Below, in pieces: positions 1 to 6,026 of a stretch of 9,619 nt of DNA. The notes under the pieces are model-generated. The model saw only the letters and a list, made by a program, of their open reading frames with translations. It did no database searches and was not told where the DNA came from. The stretch is taken from contig JAJYJL010000197.1 of the NCBI GenBank assembly GCA_021789565.1, positions 1 to 9,619 on the forward strand, read 5' to 3'. Origin of the DNA: Acidobacteriota bacterium (GTDB lineage Bacteria; Acidobacteriota; Terriglobia; UBA7540). A program made the position numbers and the translations under genes. Every line of letters starts with the position of its first letter. The stretch's first letter is position 1.

Positions 1-11
1 CTAAGAGAATC

Positions 12-33
12 AGCCCGCAAGGACCTGCGCTAC
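12..33 (-). repeat. Possible solo REP-like palindrome upstream of the flippase
   Basis: Read on the minus strand, this stretch starts with GTAGCGCAGGTCC and continues into an imperfect hairpin. GCAGG pairs with CTTGC (one G-T wobble) around a two-base loop, and AGC/GCT extends the stem past a small bulge. The 5' GTAGCG matches the outer ends of the double palindrome at 1585-1673. Many REP sequences begin with GTAG followed by an imperfect palindrome. The window begins only 11 bases upstream, so a partner arm to the left could be cut off. It is short and could be chance. It also covers the only purine-rich stretch (AAGGA, 19-23) before the flippase start. Confidence 0.3.
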
Positions 34-40
34 AAATCGC

Positions 41-1576
41 ATGAATCCAACCAAAGCGAACACTGCCACGCATGTTGATGTCAGCGGGCGAACACTGGCC
101 CGCAACACGGCGCTGAACCTTGCCGGCCGCGTAGTGCCGCTCGTAGTAGCCGTGGCCACGGTCCCTTACGTGATCCATCATCTGGGGCCTGACCGTTACG
201 GCCTTTACTCGCTGGCCTGGCTGGTGGTGGGTTATTTTGCGCTTTTCAACCTGGGCATTGGCCCGGCCACCACCAAGTTTGTAGCGGAGCTTCTGGGCAA
301 GGGCGAAACCGCCCGGCTGCCGGAACTGGTATGGACGGCGCTGGCCAGCCAGGCGTTCCTGGGACTCGCGGGCGGCATCGCGCTGGCCGCCGCTTCTCCC
401 TTTCTGGTGGAGCGCGTTCTCAAGATTCCCGCCGACCTCCATCCCCAGGCGCGCCTGGTTTTCCTGATCATGGCCGTGCTGCTTCCCTTCGATTTTGCCA
501 GCGGCTCCATGCAGGGCGTCCTGGGCGCCTCGCAGCGCTTTGACCTTCTGAACGCGGTCAGCATTCCCGCCAGCACGCTCAGCTATCTGCTGCCCGTCGC
601 CGCCCTGGCGCTCGGTTTCGGATTGCCCGCCGTCGTGGTCGTCCTGGCCGTCGCGCGACTTGCCTCGCTCGCTGTTGTCACGGTGCTTTGCCTGCGCCTC
701 TATCCCGCCCTGCGCCGTTTCCGCTTTGATTTTGGCCTCGTCCGTTCCCTGCTGGGCTTCGGCGGCTGGGTCACAGTCTCCGGGATCGTAGGCCCCATCC
801 TGGTCTATTTTGACCGCTTTCTGATTGGCGCGGTGGTTTCTATCGCCGCCGTAGGTTTTTATACACCTCCGTACATGATTTCAAGCAAGCTGAGCATCCT
901 TCCCGGCAGCCTCATGGGCACCCTGTTTCCAGCCTTCAGCACCTCAGCCGGCCGCGGAGACGAGGAATGGATCCGGCGCACGCTCGTCCGCTCCCTCAAG
1001 TTCCTCATCATCATTGTCGGTCCGGCTGCACTTCTCCTGGCCTTCTTTGCCCGTCCGGTTCTCACACTGTGGCTGGGGGCAAAATTCGCAATCGAGGGGA
1101 CGCTGGTGCTCCAGATTATGGCAATTGCGGTTTTCGCCAATTCGCTCGCCTTAGTCCCGCATAACCTCCTTTACGGCGTGGGCCGGCCCGACATTCCGGC
1201 CAAGTTCCATGTGGCGGAACTTCCAATTCACCTCGGCCTGGTCTGGTTTCTTGTAACGCGCTTCGGCTTGCCCGGCGCGGCGCTGGCCTGGGCCATTCGC
1301 GTCACACTGGATTTTATTCTTCTCACTGTCGCTGCCTGCTGGATCACGCGCACTCCCGCCCGGCTGCTGGCGGGCAGGGACCTAAGGCGCAGCGCGGCCA
1401 CGCTCGCAGCCCTGGCACTAGGGCTGGCGTTTCTATGGGCCTCAACTCAGGTCTTGATTGCCCACGCGGTTTTGACGCTGCTGATGGGCGGCGGCTTTGC
1501 CCTGGCCGCCTGGCGCTATGTTCTCACCATGGAGGAAAAGTGGCAGATCAGACTCTTGCTCAAGCTGGCGCGCTGA
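41..1576 (+). CDS. Wzx-type polysaccharide/oligosaccharide flippase (MOP superfamily)
   Basis: This 511-residue integral membrane protein has alternating hydrophobic segments through its whole length, roughly 12 to 14 helices by eye. The length is normal for Wzx/RfbX-type flippases, which move undecaprenyl-linked repeat units from the cytoplasmic to the outer face of the inner membrane. The N-terminal helix (about 24-45) leads into a GPDRYGLYSLAW segment (49-60) and a second helix ending LGIG (71-74), the usual start of the PST/MATE-like fold. Residues 258-300 (FDRFLIG, then PPYMISSKLSILPGSLMGTLFPAFS region) begin the second six-helix half. The C-terminus is a short basic tail. The ATG start gives a natural N-terminus. 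The ribosome site is weak, because the nearest AAGGA lies about 17 bases upstream. Glycosyltransferases follow on the same strand, which supports a role in glycan export. Substrate specificity cannot be read from sequence. Family call is firm; the Wzx role is inferred from context. Confidence 0.9.
   Translation: MNPTKANTATHVDVSGRTLARNTALNLAGRVVPLVVAVATVPYVIHHLGPDRYGLYSLAWLVVGYFALFNLGIGPATTKFVAELLGKGETARLPELVWTALASQAFLGLAGGIALAAASPFLVERVLKIPADLHPQARLVFLIMAVLLPFDFASGSMQGVLGASQRFDLLNAVSIPASTLSYLLPVAALALGFGLPAVVVVLAVARLASLAVVTVLCLRLYPALRRFRFDFGLVRSLLGFGGWVTVSGIVGPILVYFDRFLIGAVVSIAAVGFYTPPYMISSKLSILPGSLMGTLFPAFSTSAGRGDEEWIRRTLVRSLKFLIIIVGPAALLLAFFARPVLTLWLGAKFAIEGTLVLQIMAIAVFANSLALVPHNLLYGVGRPDIPAKFHVAELPIHLGLVWFLVTRFGLPGAALAWAIRVTLDFILLTVAACWITRTPARLLAGRDLRRSAATLAALALGLAFLWASTQVLIAHAVLTLLMGGGFALAAWRYVLTMEEKWQIRLLLKLAR
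1531..1542 (+). promoter_or_regulatory. Ribosome binding site and GTG start inside the flippase gene
   Basis: GGAGGAAAA (1531-1539) directly precedes GTG (1540-1542) in the methyltransferase frame. It is the only in-frame ATG, GTG or TTG with a good Shine-Dalgarno sequence before the SAM-binding motif. It implies a 37-base overlap with the end of the flippase gene. The spacing of four bases is slightly short. The same bases also encode Met-Glu-Glu-Lys of the flippase, so the match could be coincidental. Confidence 0.5.
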
Positions 1577-2406
1577 AACATTCGGTAGCGCGGACCTCCG
1601 GCGTTGAGGTCCGCGGTTCTTCCCACGCACCGAATCAAAAACCGCAGACCGCAACCCCGGCGGTCTTCGCTACACCTGGCGCGCTGAAGCCGCCCGAAGC
1701 GCAAGGCGGGCCAGCCCCGCAATACACGCTGGGCTTCAAGCTCGGCTGGAGATGGCGTGCCGCGTCTTGCTGGGCGCACTATGCGCTTGTGGGGCGGTCT
1801 CGTGGCTTACCGGGACTGGTCGATTTTGTCCTTGGAAACCAATACTTCAGGGCAATACAGGTCCCCAGCGAGCTTGCCGCGCTTGGTGAAATTCTTGCTG
1901 ATCTGCGGCCCGAACGCGCCCTGGAAGTCGGCACAGCTCAGGGTGGCACGCTCCTCTTCCTGACGCGCCTCGCGAGCCCGCATGCCACCATTGTGAGCGT
2001 TGACCTGCCGGGCGGGAAATTCGGCGGTGGCTATAGCACCCGGCGGCAGTGGTTCTACCAGCGCTTCGCCCGCCGCAGGCAGCGCCTGCACCTTCTGCGG
2101 GGCGACTCGCACAGTAACGAGATGCTGGCCCGCGTGAAAGAGGCTTTCAGAGGTCAGCCCCTCGACTACCTTTTTATTGACGGCGACCACCGCTACGAAG
2201 GCGTCAAGCGCGACTTCGAGATGTACGGGCCGATGGTCCGGAAAGGCGGCGTCATCGCCTTTCATGACATTGTGGATGGTCCTTCTGATGCTGTAGGCGG
2301 GGTGCCACGTTTCTGGCGCGAAATTAAATCTAACTGTCGCCATGCGGAAATCGTCAGGGACCCAAAACAGGGTGGCTATGGCATCGGCGTCCTTTATGTG
2401 GATTAG
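1540..2406 (+). CDS. Class I SAM-dependent methyltransferase (Methyltransf_24/CmcI-like), N-terminus uncertain
   Basis: Predicted to transfer a methyl group from S-adenosylmethionine, probably to a sugar or sugar substituent of the cluster's glycan. From the GTG at 1540 it is 288 residues. SAM motif I is EVGTAQGGT (129-137). VSVDLPGG carries the usual acidic residue after strand 2. FIDGDHRYEGVKRDF (DGDH at 214-217) and GGVIAFHDI (His242, Asp243) are typical of the CmcI / rhamnosyl-O-methyltransferase-like group. The start is unclear. The open frame runs back to an ATG at 1435 deep inside the flippase gene; GTG 1540 has a strong ribosome site; GTG 1789 has none but would retain the catalytic core. 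From 1540, residues about 14 to 50 are encoded by a palindromic repeat and look non-native (Pro, Thr, Ser, Arg-rich). The conserved fold seems to begin near WAHYALVGRSRG. Product class is firm; substrate and start are not. Confidence 0.82.
   Translation: MADQTLAQAGALKHSVARTSGVEVRGSSHAPNQKPQTATPAVFATPGALKPPEAQGGPAPQYTLGFKLGWRWRAASCWAHYALVGRSRGLPGLVDFVLGNQYFRAIQVPSELAALGEILADLRPERALEVGTAQGGTLLFLTRLASPHATIVSVDLPGGKFGGGYSTRRQWFYQRFARRRQRLHLLRGDSHSNEMLARVKEAFRGQPLDYLFIDGDHRYEGVKRDFEMYGPMVRKGGVIAFHDIVDGPSDAVGGVPRFWREIKSNCRHAEIVRDPKQGGYGIGVLYVD
1565..1688. repeat. Pair of 13-bp direct repeats bracketing the palindromic element
   Basis: CTGGCGCGCTGAA occurs exactly at 1565-1577 and again at 1676-1688, 111 bases (37 codons) apart. 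The first copy contains the flippase TGA stop; the second lies inside the methyltransferase frame. Between them sit 98 bases, nearly all of it the double palindrome at 1585-1673. This looks like a target-site duplication or a repair-generated duplication around an insertion. Removing one copy plus the 98 bases leaves both the flippase stop and the methyltransferase frame intact. Confidence 0.7.
1585..1673. repeat. REPIN-like double palindrome (two inverted GTAG-headed REP arms)
   Basis: Two 34-base arms, 1585-1618 and 1640-1673, are inverted copies of each other and match at 28 of 34 positions by hand alignment. Each outer end reads GTAGCG, the GTAG head known from many REP elements mobilised by RAYT (REP-associated tyrosine transposase) enzymes. 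Each arm also folds alone: GCGGACCTC/GAGGTCCGC pair perfectly (9 bp, 7-base loop) in the left arm, and AGACCGC/GCGGTCT (7 bp, 7-base loop) in the right. A 21-base spacer lies between the arms. A further 7-bp inverted pair, ATTCGGT (1580-1586) and ACCGAAT (1629-1635), links the left edge to the spacer. No RAYT gene is in the window. The element lies just after the flippase stop and is read through by the methyltransferase frame. It could also shape mRNA stability between the two genes. Confidence 0.8.
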
Positions 2407-2420
2407 GTGCGGAACGGATC

Positions 2421-2427
2421 GGGGAAG
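2421..2427 (+). promoter_or_regulatory. Ribosome binding site choosing ATG 2431
   Basis: GGGGAAG lies three bases before ATG 2431, with GAG extending closer. It favours this start over the in-frame GTG at 2407, which directly follows the methyltransferase stop and lacks a ribosome site. Family-2 enzymes of this type usually begin a few residues before the ISVAMATYNG strand, as the ATG would give. Confidence 0.6.
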
Positions 2428-2430
2428 AGC

Positions 2431-3516
2431 ATGAAAGAAGCCAGGATTTCAGTAGCAATGGCCACTTACAATGGCGAACGATTCCTGCAGGAGCAACTGG
2501 ACAGCCTTGCCCGGCAGACGCTGCTGCCGTGCGAGTTGGTTGTATGTGATGACGGCTCGACGGACGGAACGCTCGACATTCTTCATCGCTTTGCCTCAAA
2601 AGCGCCCTTTCCCGTGCGAATCCATCAGAATGAGGAGCGCCTTGGGCATGGCAGAAATTTCCTGCGGGCGGCGTCACTTTGTTCCGGTGAATTGATTGCC
2701 TTCTGCGATCAGGACGATGTTTGGCTTGACCACAAACTGGAGCGTTGCGCAGATCTGTTTTCCGAGGCGGGTTGCGTCCTTGTGATTCATTCGGGCCAAG
2801 TGGTGGACGAGAGCCTCAAGCCGCTCGGAAGGCGTACTCCCTCAGCGAGGCGGACGACATGCCTTGACGCTGAAAACAGCCTGGGATGGCACTCGCTCAG
2901 TAGTCGCCTTGGCATGTCGCCGGGCTTTGCCTGCGTTTTCCGCTCCAACCTGCTCGGTCAGGTCCCGCCCGCCCCTCCGCTTGTGTCTCCTGGCAGAGGG
3001 CATGAGTACTGGCTCCTTTTCGCTGCTGAGGTCACGGGCAGCGTTGCCCTAGTACCGGACGTACTGGTGCTGTATCGTCAGCATGGGAACAACACGGCGG
3101 GTTTTCGCGCTCGGCCGAATGGCGGGCTGCGGTCGGTATTTGAAACGGGCGATGCAGAGTACACGCGGCAGGCCGAAGATGCTGGGGCCCGGGCAGTCCT
3201 CCTGGCCGATGCCGCTGAGCGCTCGCCCGAACTCCGCCTGCGGCTGACCAAGGCCCAGCGCTGGTACGAGATGCGCGCAAAGTCGCTGGCCTGCCGGGCC
3301 TCGTTATATGGTCAAGCGTCGAGTCTGAGGGAAACCGCACGGCGCTTGATCTCAATGGTTCTATCGGGGACATATGGGCGTCGCAATCGGGGCGGGCTGG
3401 GAATTTGGAGCCTGGCCAAGGATTGCCATCGCGCATTCTTCCCGCCCGGTCCGCCGAAGGCTTCGGGCGGCCAGCCTGGGGAGCTTCGCAGGCCGCTGGA
3501 AGGAGAATCGCGGTAA
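2431..3516 (+). CDS. Glycosyltransferase family 2 (rhamnosyltransferase-like GT-A fold)
   Basis: This 361-residue cytoplasmic or membrane-associated enzyme should move a sugar from a nucleotide-sugar donor onto a lipid-linked acceptor. The first strand, ISVAMATYNGERFLQEQLDSL, starts at about residue 6. CDDGSTDGT (Asp-Asp at 40-41) binds the nucleotide. FCDQDDVW (DQDD at 93-96) holds the metal-binding DXD-like site. GHEYW (190-194) takes the place where related enzymes have a HDWW-type motif and may supply the catalytic acid residue. YRQHGNNTAG begins at 215. The FCDQDDVW and YRQHGNN combination is typical of GT2 enzymes often annotated as rhamnosyltransferases, but donor sugar cannot be assigned. 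Residues beyond about 225 form a charged, probably helical tail ending in a Pro/Gly-rich stretch. The next gene begins on its stop codon (TAATG), so translation is probably coupled. Confidence 0.9.
   Translation: MKEARISVAMATYNGERFLQEQLDSLARQTLLPCELVVCDDGSTDGTLDILHRFASKAPFPVRIHQNEERLGHGRNFLRAASLCSGELIAFCDQDDVWLDHKLERCADLFSEAGCVLVIHSGQVVDESLKPLGRRTPSARRTTCLDAENSLGWHSLSSRLGMSPGFACVFRSNLLGQVPPAPPLVSPGRGHEYWLLFAAEVTGSVALVPDVLVLYRQHGNNTAGFRARPNGGLRSVFETGDAEYTRQAEDAGARAVLLADAAERSPELRLRLTKAQRWYEMRAKSLACRASLYGQASSLRETARRLISMVLSGTYGRRNRGGLGIWSLAKDCHRAFFPPGPPKASGGQPGELRRPLEGESR
3501..3505 (+). promoter_or_regulatory. Ribosome binding site for the second GT2
   Basis: AGGAG lies 10 bases before the ATG at 3516, which overlaps the previous TAA as TAATG. 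This supports 3516 as the start, rather than the longer in-frame extension to 3405, which would overlap the previous gene by more than 110 bases. Confidence 0.65.
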
Positions 3517-4592
3517 TGCCCAATGGGGGACACTCCGCCTCGGCTGTTTTGTCGTTGCCCGCGGAAATGCCGCGCCCGGCGGACGCTGCGAGCCGGCGGC
3601 CATCTGTCAGCATCATTATCAGCAATTTCAATTATGGCCGGTTTCTGGGTGAAGCGATTGACAGCGCGCTGGCGCAGACCTGGCCCCATACGGAAGTGAT
3701 TGTGGTTGACGACGGCTCGACGGACGATTCCAGGCGAGTGATCGAAAGCCGGGGTAACAAGGTTCGAACAATCTTCAAGGAGAACGGAGGGCAAGCCTCA
3801 GCCTTCAATGTCGGCTTTCAGGCCTCGACGGGCGACATGGTTCTATTTCTCGACTCCGACGACGCGCTGGAGCCGACGGCGATTGAAACCGTTGTCCGCG
3901 AATGGCGGGAAAGCACCGTGCGAATGCTGTTTCCCCTGAAGGCCACGGACAAGAGTGGGACGCCGCTGGGAAGGATGGTAGGCGGGACGGCATTGCCGAG
4001 TCCCCTGCTGGGGTCATTCGGCGTGGGATCGCCCACCAGTGGCAACGTGTTCGCGCGGTCAGCCCTTGAGAGGATCATGCCGATTCCGGAATCGGTGTGG
4101 AAAGGCTGTCCGGACTTTTACCTGGCGGCGGTGGGGTTGTTCGGCCGGGTGGAGCGCCTGCGGCCGGCACTCGCAAAGTATCGCCTGCATGGGCGGAATA
4201 ATCAGGCATCAGCGGACCCTCTGGCCGTGGTGAGAAAGCGCCTGCACCTTGACCTTGAACTTTACGACGTGCTGTTCCGGCTGACGGATGGAAAGATTGC
4301 GCCTTTGGAGGATTGGATTGGCGGCTGCCCGCAGCATTGGGTGCGGCGCATCATTTCCCTGCGGAAGGACCCGCAAAGCCACGCGTGGCCGGACAGGCTT
4401 TGGGACCTGACGCTGCGGGCGATCAAGGCGACCTGGCGGCAACCGGACAGAAACTTCCGGCGAAGGCTTGCCTATTCCGTCTTTGTTGTTGGCTATAGCA
4501 CGTTGCCCCGGAAGACCATCGGGGCGCTGGAGCAGACAGATGCGGGCGAGAGAGGGCGGTTGTTTACGAGCCTGCTCGGGGCGAGAAGCTGA
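3516..4592 (+). CDS. Glycosyltransferase family 2
   Basis: This 358-residue protein is a second GT-A enzyme of the repeat-unit pathway. After a 30-residue Ser/Ala/Pro-rich leader, VSIIISNFNYGRFLGEAIDS (31-50) forms the first strand and helix. VVDDGSTDDS (DDGS at 65-68) is the nucleotide-binding turn. ENGGQASAFNVG (89-100) is a conserved GT2 loop. FLDSDDALEP (DSDD at 113-116) is the metal site. CPDFYLAAVGLFG (Asp200) is the likely catalytic-acid region, and YRLHGRNN (222-229) closes the core. A basic, probably amphipathic C-terminal part follows. It is read from the TAATG overlap with the preceding GT2, so the two are likely co-translated. Donor and acceptor are unknown. An internal ATG 17 codons downstream could be an alternative start; the present one has the better ribosome site. 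Confidence 0.9.
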   Translation: MPNGGHSASAVLSLPAEMPRPADAASRRPSVSIIISNFNYGRFLGEAIDSALAQTWPHTEVIVVDDGSTDDSRRVIESRGNKVRTIFKENGGQASAFNVGFQASTGDMVLFLDSDDALEPTAIETVVREWRESTVRMLFPLKATDKSGTPLGRMVGGTALPSPLLGSFGVGSPTSGNVFARSALERIMPIPESVWKGCPDFYLAAVGLFGRVERLRPALAKYRLHGRNNQASADPLAVVRKRLHLDLELYDVLFRLTDGKIAPLEDWIGGCPQHWVRRIISLRKDPQSHAWPDRLWDLTLRAIKATWRQPDRNFRRRLAYSVFVVGYSTLPRKTIGALEQTDAGERGRLFTSLLGARS

Positions 4593-4645
4593 AAGATGCG
4601 CGTGGGACTGCACTAACGCGAATTATTCATGACGCAGTGGAGCTT

Positions 4646-4806
4646 CGTGAAAGGGCACGACTTCAGTCGTGCCGTTGGAGCGCCTGGAAGCTCCTATTGG
4701 GGCTTCAGCCCCTGTACGGAGCGCTCATGGCGCCGGAATTTTCAGCGGCTAAAGCCGCCTTCTTCGAATTGCCTCTTCGGCACGGATAAATCCGTGCCCT
4801 TTCACG
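4646..4806. repeat. 161-bp palindromic element with 14-bp terminal inverted repeats and four hairpins
   Basis: The ends are perfect inverted repeats: CGTGAAAGGGCACG (4646-4659) and CGTGCCCTTTCACG (4793-4806). Inside are four short hairpins. 4654-4673 has an 8-bp stem GGCACGAC with loop TTCA. 4699-4712 is GGGGC-TTCA-GCCCC. 4745-4758 is GCGGC-TAAA-GCCGC. 4779-4798 has a 9-bp stem GGCACGGAT with loop AA. GAGCGC (4678-4683) and GCGCTC (4721-4726) can enclose the second hairpin. The element fills most of the 258-base gap between two glycosyltransferase genes (4593-4850). It is miniature-transposon or REPIN-like, and of a type I recall as common in acidobacterial genomes. I see no transposase and no clear target-site duplication. 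In RNA it could stall or protect transcripts between the two halves of the cluster. No T-run follows, so it is not a standard terminator. Confidence 0.8.
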
Positions 4807-4850
4807 GCAAAATCCGCTGGTTCGTGGATCGTTCCGTCTAAGGTCTTGAA

Positions 4851-6026
4851 ATGCGGATTGTTTATCTTGTTGAAAGCCTGAAATCAGCCGGCGCCGAACG
4901 CGTCGTGATGGAGCTTGCAAAGGCAGCAGGCCGCGAGGGATGCGAGGCGCACGTTGTGACCCTGCGGGAAGCTAACACGCTGAAAGGCAGCAGGTACCAG
5001 GACGTTGAGTGGCACCCGCTGTTCCGGCTGGGAAAATTCCGCTGGCACAAGTCGGCGCCGGTGGCTGCCTGGCGGCTGCGCAGGAAACTGAAGCAGCTGC
5101 GGCCGGACGTGCTGGCAATCCACACTCCCAAGGCAGCGGTGGTGGCGGCGCTGGCGGGAGTCAGGGTCCCCACGCTGTGGGTGCTGCACGGGCACGACGT
5201 CTGCTGGGACGGCCGAACGGCGCGGCACAGGCTTTCGCGGGGGTTGCAGCGCTGGACGCAGCGAAAGCTGGCGGCGCACCTGGCCGCTGTTTCTGCTTCC
5301 CTTGCCGACCATGCCGCTGAAGGGTTGGGCATGGCGCGCGAAGAGATTGCCGTGGTTCCCAACGGGGTTGACACGGAGCGGTTCCGGTTTGAAGAGAGGA
5401 CGCCTACCGAAAATGTTGTGGTGTGCGTGCTGGGAAGGCTGGTGGCCGGGAAAGGTCCCTGGCAGGCGCTCGAAGCTTTTGGCTGGCTGAGGAAACAGTT
5501 TCCGGCGGCGCGGCTGTGGTTTGTGGGAGACGGGCCGCTGCGGGATGGATTGACCGCCGTGGTGGCGGAGCGCGGGTGGAAGAATGCCGTCACTTTCTGG
5601 GGCATGGTGGAACGCCCCGAAGAGCGATTGCGGGAAGCGACGGTCCTCTGGATGCCGAGCGAGAGCGAAGGTCTGCCGGTCGCCTGCGTGGAGTCCATGG
5701 CTACGGGCACTCCGGTGCTGGGGTTTGACGTGCGAGGCGTGCGCGACCTGCTGCAAGGCGGGTGCGGAGTGCTGGTGCCGCCGCAGGATGCCGGAGAACT
5801 GGCGGAGCAGACGGCGCGGCTGGTGCGCGACGGAGCGCGGTACCGGAAGATGGCGCGTGCGGCCAGGACGCGGGTTGAGAGAGGGTATTCTTTCGAACGG
5901 ATGCAGGCAGGCCATCTGCAACTGATGCGGGCGATTTGCACACAAAAACCGGCCCCATGCCAATACGCTTTTGCCATAGGTGACTTCAGCCCGCCTGAGG
6001 CCGGAGTGGAGGAAAGACGGCATTGA
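4851..6026 (+). CDS. Glycosyltransferase family 4 (GT-B fold)
   Basis: A 391-residue retaining glycosyltransferase that would add a sugar to the growing lipid-linked glycan at the inner membrane. The N-terminal Rossmann domain opens with MRIVYLVESLKSAGAERVV (Gly-Ala-Glu-Arg, a common acceptor-side loop in this family). HTPKAAVVAALAG (91-103) and VLHGHD (111-116) follow. AVVPNGVDTERF (167-178) marks the linker to the donor-binding domain. VLGRLVAGKGPWQALEAF (193-210) is the phosphate-binding strand and helix. The EX7E motif is Glu273-GLPVACV-Glu281 in PSESEGLPVACVESMATGTPVL. The domain ends near residue 357; the last 34 residues are an unconserved-looking tail. TAAGG sits 7 to 8 bases before the ATG. 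It follows the palindromic element and overlaps the next gene by one base (TGATG), so these two are probably co-translated. Sugar specificity is not deducible. Confidence 0.92.
   Translation: MRIVYLVESLKSAGAERVVMELAKAAGREGCEAHVVTLREANTLKGSRYQDVEWHPLFRLGKFRWHKSAPVAAWRLRRKLKQLRPDVLAIHTPKAAVVAALAGVRVPTLWVLHGHDVCWDGRTARHRLSRGLQRWTQRKLAAHLAAVSASLADHAAEGLGMAREEIAVVPNGVDTERFRFEERTPTENVVVCVLGRLVAGKGPWQALEAFGWLRKQFPAARLWFVGDGPLRDGLTAVVAERGWKNAVTFWGMVERPEERLREATVLWMPSESEGLPVACVESMATGTPVLGFDVRGVRDLLQGGCGVLVPPQDAGELAEQTARLVRDGARYRKMARAARTRVERGYSFERMQAGHLQLMRAICTQKPAPCQYAFAIGDFSPPEAGVEERRH

Noticed and set aside
1435..1539. Upstream extension of the methyltransferase to the ATG at 1435
   Set aside because: It would overlap the flippase by 142 bases, with no ribosome site and no family-like sequence. 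GTG 1540 is better marked.
1807..2343. 178-codon minus-strand frame opposite the methyltransferase
   Set aside because: It shadows the SAM-binding and DGDH motifs of the real gene and shows no motif of its own.
3405..3515. Upstream extension of the second GT2 to an ATG at 3405
   Set aside because: It would overlap the preceding gene by 112 bases and add a non-conserved leader. ATG 3516 has AGGAG at good spacing and a TAATG coupling.
3032..3794. Overlapping minus-strand frames (199 and 160 codons) across the junction of the two GT2 genes
   Set aside because: Low-complexity Arg/Pro/Ala-rich translations opposite well-supported genes, without ribosome sites or motifs.
4599..4620. CGCGT/ACGCG inverted pair after the second GT2 as a terminator
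   Set aside because: A 5-bp stem with a 12-base loop, followed by AATTATT; too weak to support.
4629..4841. 70-codon + frame beginning MTQWSFVKGHDFSRAV across the gap before the GT4
   Set aside because: It is the translation of the 161-bp palindromic element (inverted ends plus four hairpins). KGHDFSRAV-type peptides are a known-looking artefact of such repeats, and no ribosome site precedes it.
4862..6023. Two long minus-strand frames (371 and 379 codons) opposite the GT4 gene
   Set aside because: The + strand frame has clear GT4 motifs throughout. The antisense frames are Arg/Ser/Pro-rich with no recognisable domain, as expected opposite high-GC genes.
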